64,000 nucleotides of DNA from Amoebidium appalachense (taxonomy: Eukaryota; Ichthyosporea): NCBI GenBank assembly GCA_963693365.1, contig CAVNZM010000017.1, forward strand, positions 4,030,001 to 4,094,000, in the 5' to 3' direction. The position numbers were made by a program, and so were the translations under genes. The notes beneath the pieces were generated by a model. It saw nothing but the letters and a program-made list of their open reading frames with translations, was not told where the DNA came from and made no database searches. This document shows, piece by piece, positions 1-9,778 of the stretch. How positions within the stretch are numbered: the stretch's first letter is position 1; every line of letters begins with the position of its first letter.

Positions 1-420
1 GTACTACTTCTGGCCTCTTTAGCTTAGTTTGCCAGCTTTATTCACATATTTCATTTTGATTCAATTGTTACTGTATGATAAGGATTTTGAAATACTTGGG
101 AATTCCAAGCGAATGTTTACTCTCTGCTTTCTCGACACTATACCTTATCTGCTTGCATAAGCAAAGGCATTCGTATTTCTTTCTTCTTACCCTGTATCTA
201 CTGTTACAGGACCATATGCACACGTGTCATTTTCTCTCCCGTTCCAAAAAAATTGTAGATGATTTAAGAGATTTCTTTGAACTTGGAAGCTTATGCGGCC
301 CGGGTGGCGCAAGGTGTATTGATGACAAACAAAAAAGAATGAAATGGAGATGTAAATTTGCACACCGCAATGTAAGAATTAGTTACCAGTTGTTTTGTGC
401 CCGTGGTGTGTGTGCGCACG

Positions 421-463
<43 letters not shown>

Positions 464-508
464 CACTGTGTACATGTGTTTGTGTGTGTGCGTGTGTGCT
501 TGTACACG

Positions 509-548
<40 letters not shown>

Positions 549-728
549 CTCCGTGTGTATACTTGTACACTTTCGTGTGTTGGTGTATGCCTGTAGTACA
601 GTATGTTATCAGGTGGAGTCACACGGTAGCCGGGAGTGTGTTGCTACTGTGACTAGTACTAGTTATGATGTGGTGAACACCCATGCACATATGTAGTTTG
701 TCTGCCATGAATGGCATGTTACTGGTGC

Positions 729-768
<40 letters not shown>

Positions 769-793
769 GTGTGTGTGTGTGTGTGTGCGTGTG

Positions 794-890
<97 letters not shown>

Positions 891-1122
891 CCCATGCCGC
901 TGAGTGAGAGGGATTAAAATTCAAACCAAATTTAGGATTACGCGCAAAGTAAAGATGTGATGCTATAATCAAATTCTTAGGAGCAAAGCTGGCCGCTGTT
1001 CGAGATCCGAAGATCTGGCACTACTCATACTTTTTTAGTTGTTTTATTGCCAGTCAGAATACTAAACCTGAGATCTAATAAAAGATTACGCCCAATGGTG
1101 TCCCCCCCCCCTCCCCCCCCCC

Positions 1123-1178
<56 letters not shown>

Positions 1179-1543
1179 TACACACACACACACACACCTG
1201 CAGCTCATTACCCCTCTTTCCGGGGCCCTCTTTCTTATTGCAAACCAAGTGTGTTAAACCAAACAACATTTATGCGCACCCTTTAAAAAATGAATGATGT
1301 TGGTTACCTGAATGGAAAATTCATCATTTGGAAACCGTCCCGTCCCCCCCCCCCCCCCCCCCCCCCCCCGCCCTTGATTAAGCATTAATATTAGCTTTAA
1401 GCGTTTCTGCCACAAAAAACCCGGGTGTACGGCTATTTCAATTTTCTACTGCTTACTAACTGGAGTCGTATCCAACAACACTTCTACTCACAAAAAAAAA
1501 TGGTGTCTGTTACCTGAGTGGATAATTCATCATTCCGGAACAC

Positions 1544-1585
<42 letters not shown>

Positions 1586-1949
1586 ACCCCTCCCTCCAAC
1601 CATCCCACCTTGCTTTCTCCCTCTCCAACCCTCACTAACTTATTCTGTACCCTTTCACTCCCTTGGCTGAGTACGCTGGGTCCACTGCCCCTCTACTTGG
1701 CAATATTTCTACTTCTTTATGAATTTTTTTTTTTGGGGGGGGGGGGGGGGGGCGCCACAAATTCCCACAATAGGCTAATCGGTTCGATCGCGCGCCTGGT
1801 CCATACACCTTTTTTTTTTTTTTAAACAGTTTCAAATTTGTTTTCGCCGGTTTCTACTTAAAACTCATTTGTCCACTCAACACTGTCTTTGAATATTTTA
1901 TTGGTACCGGCCCCAAAAAGATGGTATACTATACCAACCTGACAAACTA
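1..1949. other. Gene-poor flank with microsatellites and homopolymers
   Basis: No convincing gene. There are TG tracts at about 421-462 and 515-546, a CT tract at about 731-765, a TG/TGCG compound tract at about 770-890 and a CA tract at about 1124-1198. Pure C runs lie near 1100-1124, 1340-1370 and 1545-1586, and a T-run passes straight into a G-run near 1721-1752. The open frames here are translations of these repeats, giving Cys-Val or His-Thr polymers. The remaining unique sequence shows no splice-flanked coding segment. Confidence 0.7.
1288..1585. repeat. Tandem duplication with poly-C tails
   Basis: Two related segments each end in a long C run. One lies at about 1288-1370 and the other at about 1500-1585. 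Both contain GTTACCTGA, then GGA, then a shared ATTCATCATT block, and both run into 20 or more C residues. This looks like a locally duplicated unit that carries its poly-C tail with it. Confidence 0.6.
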
Positions 1950-2116
1950 GATCCCCCACCGGGGAGGCTGGGACGCAAACTGTGGGCTAAGTGTGTACTA
2001 GTAGTTAGGATTGGTGTTAAAGGTGCATTCAGCTAAGTTAACACACCTTTACCAATCCTGCCTGCTAGTACACACTTACTTTAGCGCTTACACCCCAGCC
2101 TCGCCGGTGGGGGTCC
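1950..2116. repeat. Imperfect inverted repeat (hairpin element)
   Basis: The left arm (from 1950, GATCCCCCACCGG, then GGCTGGG, GTGTGTACTAGTAG and AGGATTGGT) is the imperfect reverse complement of the right arm (ACCAATCCTG, CTAGTACACAC, CAGCCTCGCCGG, ending GGGGGTCC at 2116). The arms are about 75-80 nt around a short centre near 2028-2040. It resembles a foldback or MITE-like element, but no flanking target duplication was recognised. Confidence 0.65.
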
Positions 2117-2329
2117 TTAAGAGGATGTGTGACTGTGGTTTGCATGATGGTGTCTGTGTGACTGCGCCTACAAGACACGCCTACAAGACACTTTCCGTGC
2201 TTGTGTTGAGCATGGTGTGTGTGTGAGTGGATCTAAACTTTCAGCGTGTGTGTCCCCAGTAAAATGCTTATTTTATCACGTTTTTTTCCCGTAGGACCTT
2301 TGCACTGCCAGGCCCTCTAGGGGAAACTA

Positions 2330-2448
2330 CCGTCTACCACACACTTGTCACCGACAGTACACTAGTTAAATTGCTATCTATGTGCTCAGCTAAGCTAAGC
2401 CCATCATTCACAATCCGAACTATAAGTACACACTTTGCCCAGGGTTAC
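2330..2448. repeat. Second hairpin-repeat copy, left of the copia insertion
   Basis: The sequence before the LTR (CAGCTAAG, then CACAATCC, then AGTACACACTT) resembles the right arm of the 1950-2116 hairpin. The continuation of that arm (CCCCAGCC-CGCCGG) is found immediately after the 3' LTR at about 8331-8350. Removing the retrotransposon and one target duplication would give a near-continuous right arm. This indicates that the copia element landed in another copy of the hairpin repeat. Confidence 0.55.
2444..2448. repeat. Left target-site duplication GTTAC
   Basis: GTTAC directly precedes the TGTTGG start of the 5' LTR. It recurs directly after the CCAACA end of the 3' LTR at 8326-8330. A 5-bp duplication is the usual size for copia integrase. 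Confidence 0.9.
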
Positions 2449-3214
2449 TGTTGGAGTACACTGGTACTCCCGGCTAGCAATGTCTGTTAGAGAAAGTTTC
2501 TGAGCAATTGAATAATTGTTTCAACACTCACTCGAGTGCATAGAGCTTTTGTTTACGGTCATATTCATATATGGTAGTTATATGTTTGAGCCAAAACTGT
2601 ACCAATGACGAGCTTCATTAGCAACGTGCTAATTGTGCTCATTAATTAATATTCCCGGTTCAGATGATGTCATGTTTATATTTGCCACAGGATTCTATTC
2701 TTAGAGTGGTAGTGTGCTTTATTCCCGGATATTCTCAGAATATTTTTAGTTGTGTGAAGTAAGATTTACGTTTTAACTGCAATTGGTGTGTTAAACACGT
2801 TTATTTGTGTGCTTTAGTGCAAGTTAACTAGCCACCCAACGTGCACAGTTAACTTTTATATCTTTAACGACTTGTTTTCATTGTGCTCTCTTTTCGGCCA
2901 TGCTGTACATGGCCCACCACCAGGGTGCACACGAGGCCACCATGAGGTGGCCAACGACTATATAAAGCAGTGCCTCCCATGTCACAAACATGGGAAGCAG
3001 AACGTTTGATTTACACTTTTCTACTGTCGTTTTCAGTGCACAAAACACATAGACAAGTTACCCATCATACACGACACTATGTCTGACAACTTACAGTTGC
3101 AGCAACTAGTCCAACTACTGGAGCAGAGGTTGGCCTCACAAGATGCAATCATTTCTGACTTACAGAAGGAACAACGTGCACTAGAACTAGCTTCTATGAA
3201 CACAATGTCCAACA
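2449..3214 (+). repeat. 5' LTR of the copia element
   Basis: 766 bp with TG...CA ends, the same as 7560-8325 wherever compared. It contains a TATA box (CTATATAAAG, 2958-2967). About 10 nt downstream is a perfect 7-bp hairpin (CCCATGT/ACATGGG, 2976-2994, loop CACAA) close to the expected transcript start. The gag start codon at 3079 and the first 45 or so gag codons lie inside this LTR, which is unusual. Confidence 0.93.
2958..2967 (+). promoter_or_regulatory. LTR TATA box
   Basis: CTATATAAAG lies about 120 bp before the gag ATG. It is repeated in the 3' LTR at 8069-8078, where it could drive transcription into flanking DNA. Confidence 0.75.
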
Positions 3215-4287
3215 GGGTTATGGGCCCCTCACGTAATGATTCCATCAAGTTCAAGGTCGACATCCCTCTCTTCACTGGCAATGATAATGATTCAGGCACG
3301 GACTACCACACATGGGCCGAAACCATGTATGTCCAGCTTTCTGGTGCTGGTCTTCTCCACACCATCGCGCCCAGTACGGAGCACCCGGCTACCCGTGAAC
3401 AGGTCGACACTGCCCGTTCCTACCTGTGGCAAGCACTCTCGGTTGACGTGCGTTGTATCCTAGGGTTAACACGCACCACCACACCTGCGGAGATATGGTC
3501 GGCCCTATCTGCCCACTACCTGGAGCAATCTGAGGCCAATCAGTACGACCTTATTGGGCTGTACATGAATTCTACGCCTGAACCTACGGACACCGCGACG
3601 AAATACGCCATGAAACTCCGCGGCTACGTGCGGCGCCTGGCCGATTACGGCACACAAATTGGTGATGCTCAAGTGCTGACCAAGCTCACCAACGACCTCG
3701 GCAAGGTGCCTTACTACGAAATGCCTGTCATTGCCTACAAGATGACACCCAAGCCTACCGTGATGGGCCTCCTCCAACAGCTACGGGCATATGAGACCAG
3801 CCACCCACGTGCACGTGTGACTACCAGCTCCGGGCCGGCCGCCTTCACCACACGGGCTCCTCAACCTGTCATCTGCCACGGCTGCGGCAAACCAGGCCAC
3901 ATCAAGTCTCAGTGCCCCAACGGCAACGGCCAACACAGCAACTCTGGCAACAACCGTGCCAGCACCTACCCCAAGGGTTCCTGCGTCAACCACCCACTGT
4001 CTACCAGTCACACTACCGCCATGTGCAAGGGGGGCAACCGTGCCAACGGCCGCAAACCTAAGGGTGGTCCCCTCCCGCCTGGGTCCTGCATCAACCACCC
4101 TGCCTCTACTACCCACACTACGGCACAGTGCAAGGGGGGGCTGCCGCTCCCCGGGCTTTCCTCATGTCTAGCAACGACTGTGGCACCAACAAGGTGCTCC
4201 TCGACTCTGGAGCCACTGACCATGTGTGCCCCCGGCCCGATGTGTTCGTCAACATGCGTGCGGCGCCTTACTCCACGGTCCAAGTAG
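3079..4287 (+). CDS. gag: Copia Gag (capsid/nucleocapsid) reading frame
   Basis: Gag packages the element's RNA into virus-like particles. The frame opens at ATG 3079 inside the 5' LTR, reads through the primer-binding site and continues into a typical copia Gag. A CCHC zinc knuckle (CHGCGKPGHIKSQC) sits near residue 271. Two tandem Cys-His blocks follow (CVNHPLSTSHTTAMC and CINHPASTTHTTAQC), which look like duplicated, degenerate zinc-binding units. The N-terminus begins MSDNLQLQQLVQLLEQ and is probably a coiled coil. The protease-integrase frame (-1) overlaps the end. The crossover is most likely the G7 run near 4133-4139, so codons after it up to the stop at 4285-4287 probably do not belong to Gag proper. 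Confidence 0.88.
   Translation: MSDNLQLQQLVQLLEQRLASQDAIISDLQKEQRALELASMNTMSNRVMGPSRNDSIKFKVDIPLFTGNDNDSGTDYHTWAETMYVQLSGAGLLHTIAPSTEHPATREQVDTARSYLWQALSVDVRCILGLTRTTTPAEIWSALSAHYLEQSEANQYDLIGLYMNSTPEPTDTATKYAMKLRGYVRRLADYGTQIGDAQVLTKLTNDLGKVPYYEMPVIAYKMTPKPTVMGLLQQLRAYETSHPRARVTTSSGPAAFTTRAPQPVICHGCGKPGHIKSQCPNGNGQHSNSGNNRASTYPKGSCVNHPLSTSHTTAMCKGGNRANGRKPKGGPLPPGSCINHPASTTHTTAQCKGGLPLPGLSSCLATTVAPTRCSSTLEPLTMCAPGPMCSSTCVRRLTPRSK
3215..3230 (+). promoter_or_regulatory. Primer-binding site, copia half-tRNA type
   Basis: Immediately after the LTR end comes GGGTTATGGGCCCCTC. Drosophila copia has GGTTATGGGCCC at the same place, complementary to the anticodon-arm region of initiator tRNA-Met rather than to its 3' end. 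The match suggests priming by a 5' half of tRNA-iMet. The site is translated as part of gag. Confidence 0.75.
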
Positions 4288-5054
4288 CCGACAAGGGTGC
4301 ATGTGCAGTGCTTGGGGTGGGCGACGTGTTCTTTTCCAGCACCATCGACGGCGTTACTGCGGTGCATCAGCTGACGGATGTACTCTACGTGCCCTCCATC
4401 CCCGACACTCTCATCAGTGTGTTCACGGCATCTACCAACGGCGTTTTACCCCGCTTTGACACCCGCGGCGGCGTTAAGTTGTGCTACGGCGATCAAATTC
4501 TGGCCACCGGCTCGGCTGTCGGCACCAAGCTGTACCACATGGCGGTGTCTCTTCTGCGCACGGACACAACCCCGGACGCCCAAACCACCACTGCTCCGCG
4601 TATCCTCAAGGTTACTGCCGACCTCAACACGTGGCACTACCGTCTGGGCCATGCTGGCATTGACGCTGTACGCTCGGTCATCAAGTCTGCAGGCCTGTTG
4701 GTGGGTGGCGGTGCCAAGTCTCCGGGTGTGTGTGAGCCCTGTGCCCTCGGCAAAGCCCACCGTGTTGCCTTCTCCGAATCAACCAGCCAAGCTCCCCGGG
4801 TCCTAGCCAAGGTTCACAGCGACATCAGCGGCCCCTTCCCTCCCGCGATCGGTGGTGCTCAGTACTTGGCGACGTTCCACGACGACTTCACCGGCCACAC
4901 CACGGCCGTGCCCCTCGTCAAGAAGTCGGACACACTGGCTGCATATGTGACGTACCACAAGGCGGCGGTTACCCAACACGGTGTTCCCATGCAGGTGTTT
5001 CAGTCCGACGGGGGGCGAGTACATGGGCACGGCCTTCGGGGACTACAACCGTGA
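4128..5054 (+). pseudogene. pol: Copia protease and N-terminal integrase frame
   Basis: This frame lies -1 relative to gag. It carries the aspartic protease motif LLDSGATDHV, then the GAG-pre-integrase/HHCC zinc domain (HYRLGHAG ... CEPCALGK). The integrase core start follows (VHSDISGPF, then DDFTGHT), up to the second catalytic Asp (FQSDGG). It then runs out of frame at a GGGGGG run near 5010-5015; the rest of integrase continues in the +1 frame. The ATG at 4128 is only the first Met in the frame. Translation would need a frame change from gag, and the G7 run there has the form of a slippery heptamer. Confidence 0.8.
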
Positions 5055-5337
5055 GCACGGCATTCGCCATCAGATCACTACCACCGGCTCTCCTCAACAG
5101 AATGAGACTGCCGAACGACTGAACCGGACCCTCCTCGACATGGTTCGGGCACTCCTGCAGCTGTCCGGCCTTCCGGTGGGATTCTGGGCCGAGGCAGCTG
5201 TGACCGCGGCTTTTATACGCAACATGCTCCCGTCGCGAGCCACCGGCAGCCAATCGTCTCCCGCCCTGCTGTGGACCGGCATTCCTCCCGACTACAGCCG
5301 GCTCCGTGTCTGGGGCTCTCCCTGCTACGTCCATTAA
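5016..5337 (+). pseudogene. pol: Copia integrase C-terminal core (frame-shifted, ends in TAA)
   Basis: Integrase continues here with the third catalytic acidic residue in the context QQNETAERLNRTLLD, followed by FWAEAA and the conserved LRVWGSPCYVH. The frame then meets TAA at 5335-5337, but conserved integrase/linker sequence carries on in the same frame after it (KGIFVGY, then KGYKVW). The stop is therefore an interruption inside the polyprotein and not its natural end. The junction with the upstream frame is a G-run, a class of tract that is hypervariable across this window. Confidence 0.8.
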
Positions 5338-7374
5338 CAGGATACACCGAAACTGGCGCCTCGTGCCGTCAAGGGCATCTTCGTGGGCTACCCTCCTAAC
5401 ATCAAGGGCTACAAGGTCTGGATTCCAGCAGCACACAAGATGACCGTCAGCCGTGACGTGCAGTTCGACGAGGCTGCTATTCTGCACCCCCTCCGTGATG
5501 TCCCATCTGATTGGTCGACCGCACCGGCAATTCATCATTTTTTGGAGTCATCTGATTCGTCAAATCAGCCAGCCAATCACATCGTCCGGAATGATCAGCA
5601 ATCTGATTCGTCTCGTCTGTCAGCCAATGGGACAGCGCCGAGTGATCAATTGGACATTCCGATCCTGCCCGAGCCTGCACATCGGCTCCCCCGGACGACC
5701 CGTAGTGGCGCTGTGTACAACGACCCACGTCGAGGCCCGACTGCCAACGTGGCTGCTGCTACGGCCCCCCTTGCCTCCCAGGCTACGGCTCCTGCATCAA
5801 CACCCATCAAGGCTTCCACCATTGTTGTCCCCAAGACTGTCCGGGCTGCACTCAAGAGTCCCCAGCGTCTGAAATGGGAGGAGGCTGCACACCGTGAGCT
5901 CAAGGCCCTGGAAGACAACGGCACCTTCACCCTTGTGCCCCGTCCAGAGGATGGCTCCACTGTCATTCCGGTCGGCTGGGTCTTTACGGTCAAGCAGGAC
6001 AACGTCGGCAACGTCACTGCTTTCAAGGCCCGGCTTGTGGCCCGGGGCAACTACCAGCAGCCTGGCCAGGACTATTTCGTCACCGAGTCACCTGTGGCTG
6101 CGCTGGCTACCATCCGGCTGGTTTTGGCTACCTCCGTGGCCCAAGGTCTGCCTCTGCGCCACATCGACGTCAACACAGCATTCCTCAACGGCACCGTCAA
6201 CGAGACCATCTACATTGAGCAGCCCCCTGGCTTCGTCAACCCCTCGGCCCCCCATGCTGTCGGCTTGCTCCACAAGGCGCTCTACGGCCTAAAACAGGCA
6301 CCGCGCCAGTGGTATGAGGCCCTCCGTGACCATCTCCTCGACCAAGGCTTCATTGTGAGTGCTGCTGACCCGTGCCTGTTCATCAAGAATGCCGGGACCC
6401 CAACGTTTATTGCCCTTGCTGCCTACGTGGATGACTTCACCGTGACGGCCGCCACTGATGCGCTCATCGACGATTTTTTCACCAAGCTGGATGCTCGTTT
6501 CTCTGCCAAGGACCTGGGTCGTCCTACCCTGCTCATCGGGCACACTCTTACCTGGCTGGAGGACGGGTCTCTGCGTCTGGGCCATCGTCAACACATCATC
6601 GACTTGGCTGCCCGTTTTCGTCTCACCCACATGTCCGGCACCAAGACCCCCATCGTCCCGGGCCAGGCCAGTGAAAGCAACAAGACCCCAGCCCACAGCA
6701 AGAAGGAGGACTATGCCAGCCTGGTCGGTGCCCTGCTGTGGATTGCGCGTACCACCCGCCCCGACATTTCCCAGGCTCTGGGAGTCCTTACTCGACACAT
6801 TCATGCGCCCACCGTCACCCACTGGACTATGGCTACCAGAGTTGTAAGCTACCTGCTGGCCACCATCGACCTGGGTATTGTCTACCGTCCCGGCCCCCCC
6901 ACCCTTGTTGGCTACTCCGACTCCGACTACGCCGAGGACCGCGACACCCGGCGCTCCACCACGGGCTATGTCTTCTTCATCAACTCCTCCCCTGTGTCCT
7001 GGGTGTCTCGGCTCCAGTCCATCACCACCCACAGCTCCACTGAGGCTGAATTTGTGGCCATGTCTGCTGCTACGAACGAGGCCATATGGCTCAACTATGT
7101 GATGGACGACCTGGGCCTTAATCCTATCGATGAGCCCACCCCGGTGCCCATCCATGGGGACAATGAGTCTGCCCGGGCCCTGCTGGACACCCTGGGGGTT
7201 AAGCCCAAGACCAAGCACATCGACGTCCGCTACTGCTCCGTCAAGGAACATCACCTGCTGGGCAACATCACTGTGGTCCCGGTGGCGTCTGCTGACAACA
7301 AGGCCGACATGTTCACCAAGGCCCTGTCTGCCTCTTTCTTCACCAAGGCCGTGGGGATGCTCAACATGTGCTGA
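5338..7374 (+). CDS. pol: Copia reverse transcriptase and RNase H
   Basis: An intact frame (first Met 5383, stop 7372-7374). It begins with the integrase-RT linker, then the copia RT domain: WEEAAHRELKALEDNGTF, KARLVARG, the catalytic Asp in DVNTAFLNG, LYGLKQAPRQWYE and the active-site YVDD near residue 347. RNase H follows with YSDSDYAEDRDTRRSTTGY, HSSTEAEF and the terminal DNKADMFTKAL motif. It copies element RNA into cDNA inside the particle. It lies in the same frame as the downstream integrase segment, separated by the TAA at 5335. Confidence 0.93.
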   Translation, partial: QDTPKLAPRAVKGIFVGYPPNIKGYKVWIPAAHKMTVSRDVQFDEAAILHPLRDVPSDWSTAPAIHHFLESSDSSNQPANHIVRNDQQSDSSRLSANGTAPSDQLDIPILPEPAHRLPRTTRSGAVYNDPRRGPTANVAAATAPLASQATAPASTPIKASTIVVPKTVRAALKSPQRLKWEEAAHRELKALEDNGTFTLVPRPEDGSTVIPVGWVFTVKQDNVGNVTAFKARLVARGNYQQPGQDYFVTESPVAALATIRLVLATSVAQGLPLRHIDVNTAFLNGTVNETIYIEQPPGFVNPSAPHAVGLLHKALYGLKQAPRQWYEALRDHLLDQGFIVSAADPCLFIKNAGTPTFIALAAYVDDFTVTAATDALIDDFFTKLDARFSAKDLGRPTLLIGHTLTWLEDGSLRLGHRQHIIDLAARFRLTHMSGTKTPIVPGQASESNKTPAHSKKEDYASLVGALLWIARTTRPDISQALGVLTRHIHAPTVTHWTMATRVVSYLLATIDLGIVYRPGPPTLVGYSDSDYAEDRDTRRSTTGYVFFINSSPVSWVSRLQSITTHSSTEAEFVAMSAATNEAIWLNYVMDDLGLNPIDEPTPVPIHGDNESARALLDTLGVKPKTKHIDVRYCSVKEHHLLGNITVVPVASADNKADMFTKALSASFFTKAVGMLNMC

Positions 7375-7559
7375 GCACCCGTCATCAACCAACTGCGCCC
7401 TCATACTTCAGGGGGGGGAGAGAGTTGCATCCGACTGTGCAACTACGTGTACCATACTAAAATTGAGTAGGGGAATCTTTATTGTCTGTATTTTGTGCAC
7501 CTGAAGCACTCGAGCTCAGTTGCATTAATTCAAACCACAATTATCCAATTGAGTAGGGG
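7375..7559 (+). other. Copia 3' untranslated segment with polypurine tracts
   Basis: Between the RNase H stop and the 3' LTR lies a purine tract (AGGGGGGGGAGAGAG, about 7409-7423). Two copies of the block AATTGAGTAGGGG follow; the second abuts the LTR at 7559 and is the likely plus-strand primer. Confidence 0.7.
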
Positions 7560-8325
7560 TGTTGGAGTACACTGGTACTCCCGGCTAGCAATGTCTGTTA
7601 GAGAAAGTTTCTGAGCAATTGAATAATTGTTTCAACACTCACTCGAGTGCATAGAGCTTTTGTTTACGGTCATATTCATATATGGTAGTTATATGTTTGA
7701 GCCAAAACTGTACCAATGACGAGCTTCATTAGCAACGTGCTAATTGTGCTCATTAATTAATATTCCCGGTTCAGATGATGTCATGTTTATATTTGCCACA
7801 GGATTCTATTCTTAGAGTGGTAGTGTGCTTTATTCCCGGATATTCTCAGAATATTTTTAGTTGTGTGAAGTAAGATTTACGTTTTAACTGCAATTGGTGT
7901 GTTAAACACGTTTATTTGTGTGCTTTAGTGCAAGTTAACTAGCCACCCAACGTGCACAGTTAACTTTTATATCTTTAACGACTTGTTTTCATTGTGCTCT
8001 CTTTTCGGCCATGCTGTACATGGCCCACCACCAGGGTGCACACGAGGCCACCATGAGGTGGCCAACGACTATATAAAGCAGTGCCTCCCATGTCACAAAC
8101 ATGGGAAGCAGAACGTTTGATTTACACTTTTCTACTGTCGTTTTCAGTGCACAAAACACATAGACAAGTTACCCATCATACACGACACTATGTCTGACAA
8201 CTTACAGTTGCAGCAACTAGTCCAACTACTGGAGCAGAGGTTGGCCTCACAAGATGCAATCATTTCTGACTTACAGAAGGAACAACGTGCACTAGAACTA
8301 GCTTCTATGAACACAATGTCCAACA
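7560..8325 (+). repeat. 3' LTR of the copia element
   Basis: The same as 2449-3214 by eye, with TG...CA ends and the GTTAC target duplication after it. It carries its own TATA (8069-8078) and the duplicated gag start codon at 8190. A transcript from this LTR would encode the first 45 Gag residues fused to about 15 residues from host DNA, stopping at 8375. Confidence 0.93.
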
Positions 8326-8330
8326 GTTAC

Positions 8331-8690
8331 TACCCCAGCCACGCCGGCAGGAGTGCTTATAATATGCCAAGATGATGTTTTTGTCTGTCTGTTGATGGTG
8401 TTTGTGGCTGGCAGTATTGATATCCTACCGACCCTCGAAGGTGTATGTTGGAGGTTGCAAGGGCCGTGTCGTAAGACGTGACTGGTTATTTAAGAGGAGG
8501 GGGGGGGGGGGGGGGGGGGGGGGCTATTAACTCCTTTCAATTTTTTGGTGGGAAGAAAAAAATTAATATGAGACAACTTTTAACCGGGGGGAAGGGGGAG
8601 GGGGGAGTTGGGAAGAAACAAGATGTGGTTAATATTAGTCTAGTTTGTAGTCAGGGCATTATGATGATTGCTCATTAGAAAAATGCTGAG

Positions 8691-8732
<42 letters not shown>

Positions 8733-9379
8733 ACCCCCCCCCACCCCCCCCCCCCCCTTCCCGTCCCCAACCCTCATCATGTACCGGGTCGTGATGATGT
8801 GATTACTCACTTCATATAAGGGCAACTCCGTTATTTGTCAGTGCCTTTACATGTAACAGTTTAAGTACACAGCCTCAGGGGAAATGGCAGTCAATAGAAT
8901 CGAAGCAGCGTGCCCATGGGAGGAAGGGCAAGAGGTTTTTCGAGTGGAATCTCGGTATAAGGGGTGAGCTCTCTTGGGCCAGCGGGGGGGGGGGGGGGGG
9001 GGGGGGGGGGAGGGGGGGAGGGGGGAGGGGCAGAGGAGGGGAGGGGGGGGGGGGGGGGGGGGGGGGCGGTCTTGAGAGAGATTCAATGTGTGATGTATGT
9101 GTATGTGGAGTTGAGGTGTAAGTAAGCCCATGTTGCTTGTTAGGGTGACCCGGAACAGAGAGGAGAAGGACAAAGATTTTGTGAGTGCAGTTACAAGTGT
9201 CAGTTAAGAAAGCAGAGGACGGCAGATGAGAGGTGGCTGGCGAGGGGGTGTTGTTTAATACTCGTGTTTGTGCCTGTGGGTGGGAGAAAAGGGGCTTTAG
9301 TAAGGGGCAGATAGAAAGGTTTTTTGTATATGTGTGCGTGGCACGTCTGTGTGGGTATGTGTGCATGTGTGTGTGTGTG

Positions 9380-9442
<63 letters not shown>

Positions 9443-9740
9443 ATGTGTGTGTGTGTGTGAGGGGTCTTCGCACTATGGGGCTGGGAGAAGTTTGGGTAAG
9501 CACTGAGATATATATAGCTCAACAGGGTTGACTTGGAAGGAGGTGACGCGAATAGGCAACTGCGTGCAACAACAATAAATTTTGAAGGCGTAGTCAAAAC
9601 ATTTTATACATCAACGCTCGGGCTGTTATTTACATTTGATGTTGGAAAACTGTTGGGAGAAAATGTAACGAAGCGAGGGCTCGCGCAGGGTAACCAATTG
9701 GTTGATGCAATGGGGACTCTGAGGTGAGACTGTGGAATTC
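8331..9740. other. Homopolymer-rich intergenic DNA
   Basis: The stretch starts with the right half of the hairpin repeat (about 8331-8352). It then has G runs (8498-8523, 8988-9010, 9046-9066), a very long C run (about 8691-8757) and a long TG tract (9367-9458). No gene is supported; the Gly- or Pro-rich and Cys-Val frames are repeat translations. Unique sequence at 9500-9740 shows no recognisable product. Confidence 0.65.
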
Positions 9741-9778
9741 TTGTCATGCAATCATGATCGAGCTGCGGTCATCGTCAG

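Larger units (their letters stand above)
2449..8325 (+). mobile_element. Ty1/copia-type LTR retrotransposon
   Basis: A complete LTR element of about 5.9 kb. It is bounded by 766-bp direct LTRs beginning TGTTGGAG and ending CCAACA, and flanked by the 5-bp target duplication GTTAC at 2444-2448 and 8326-8330. The internal order is gag, protease, integrase, reverse transcriptase, RNase H; integrase ahead of reverse transcriptase defines the Ty1/copia superfamily. The sequence after the 5' LTR matches the unusual copia-type primer-binding site. The LTRs look identical by eye, so the insertion is recent. Even so, the coding region has two reading-frame changes at G-runs and one in-frame stop. Its even, GC-rich codon use contrasts with the repeat-laden surroundings. 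Confidence 0.95.

Noticed and set aside
379-911. Open frames of Cys-Val, His-Thr, Ser-Leu or Arg-Glu repeats
   Set aside because: They are translations of TG, CA, CT or GA microsatellites, are open on both strands at once, and have no unique flanks. The same applies to similar frames throughout the window.
8190-8375. Separate small gene at the 3' LTR
   Set aside because: It is the LTR copy of the gag start reading briefly into host DNA.
8478-9173. Poly-Gly and poly-Pro frames over G/C homopolymers
   Set aside because: Homopolymer artefacts with no codon bias, start context or conserved segment.
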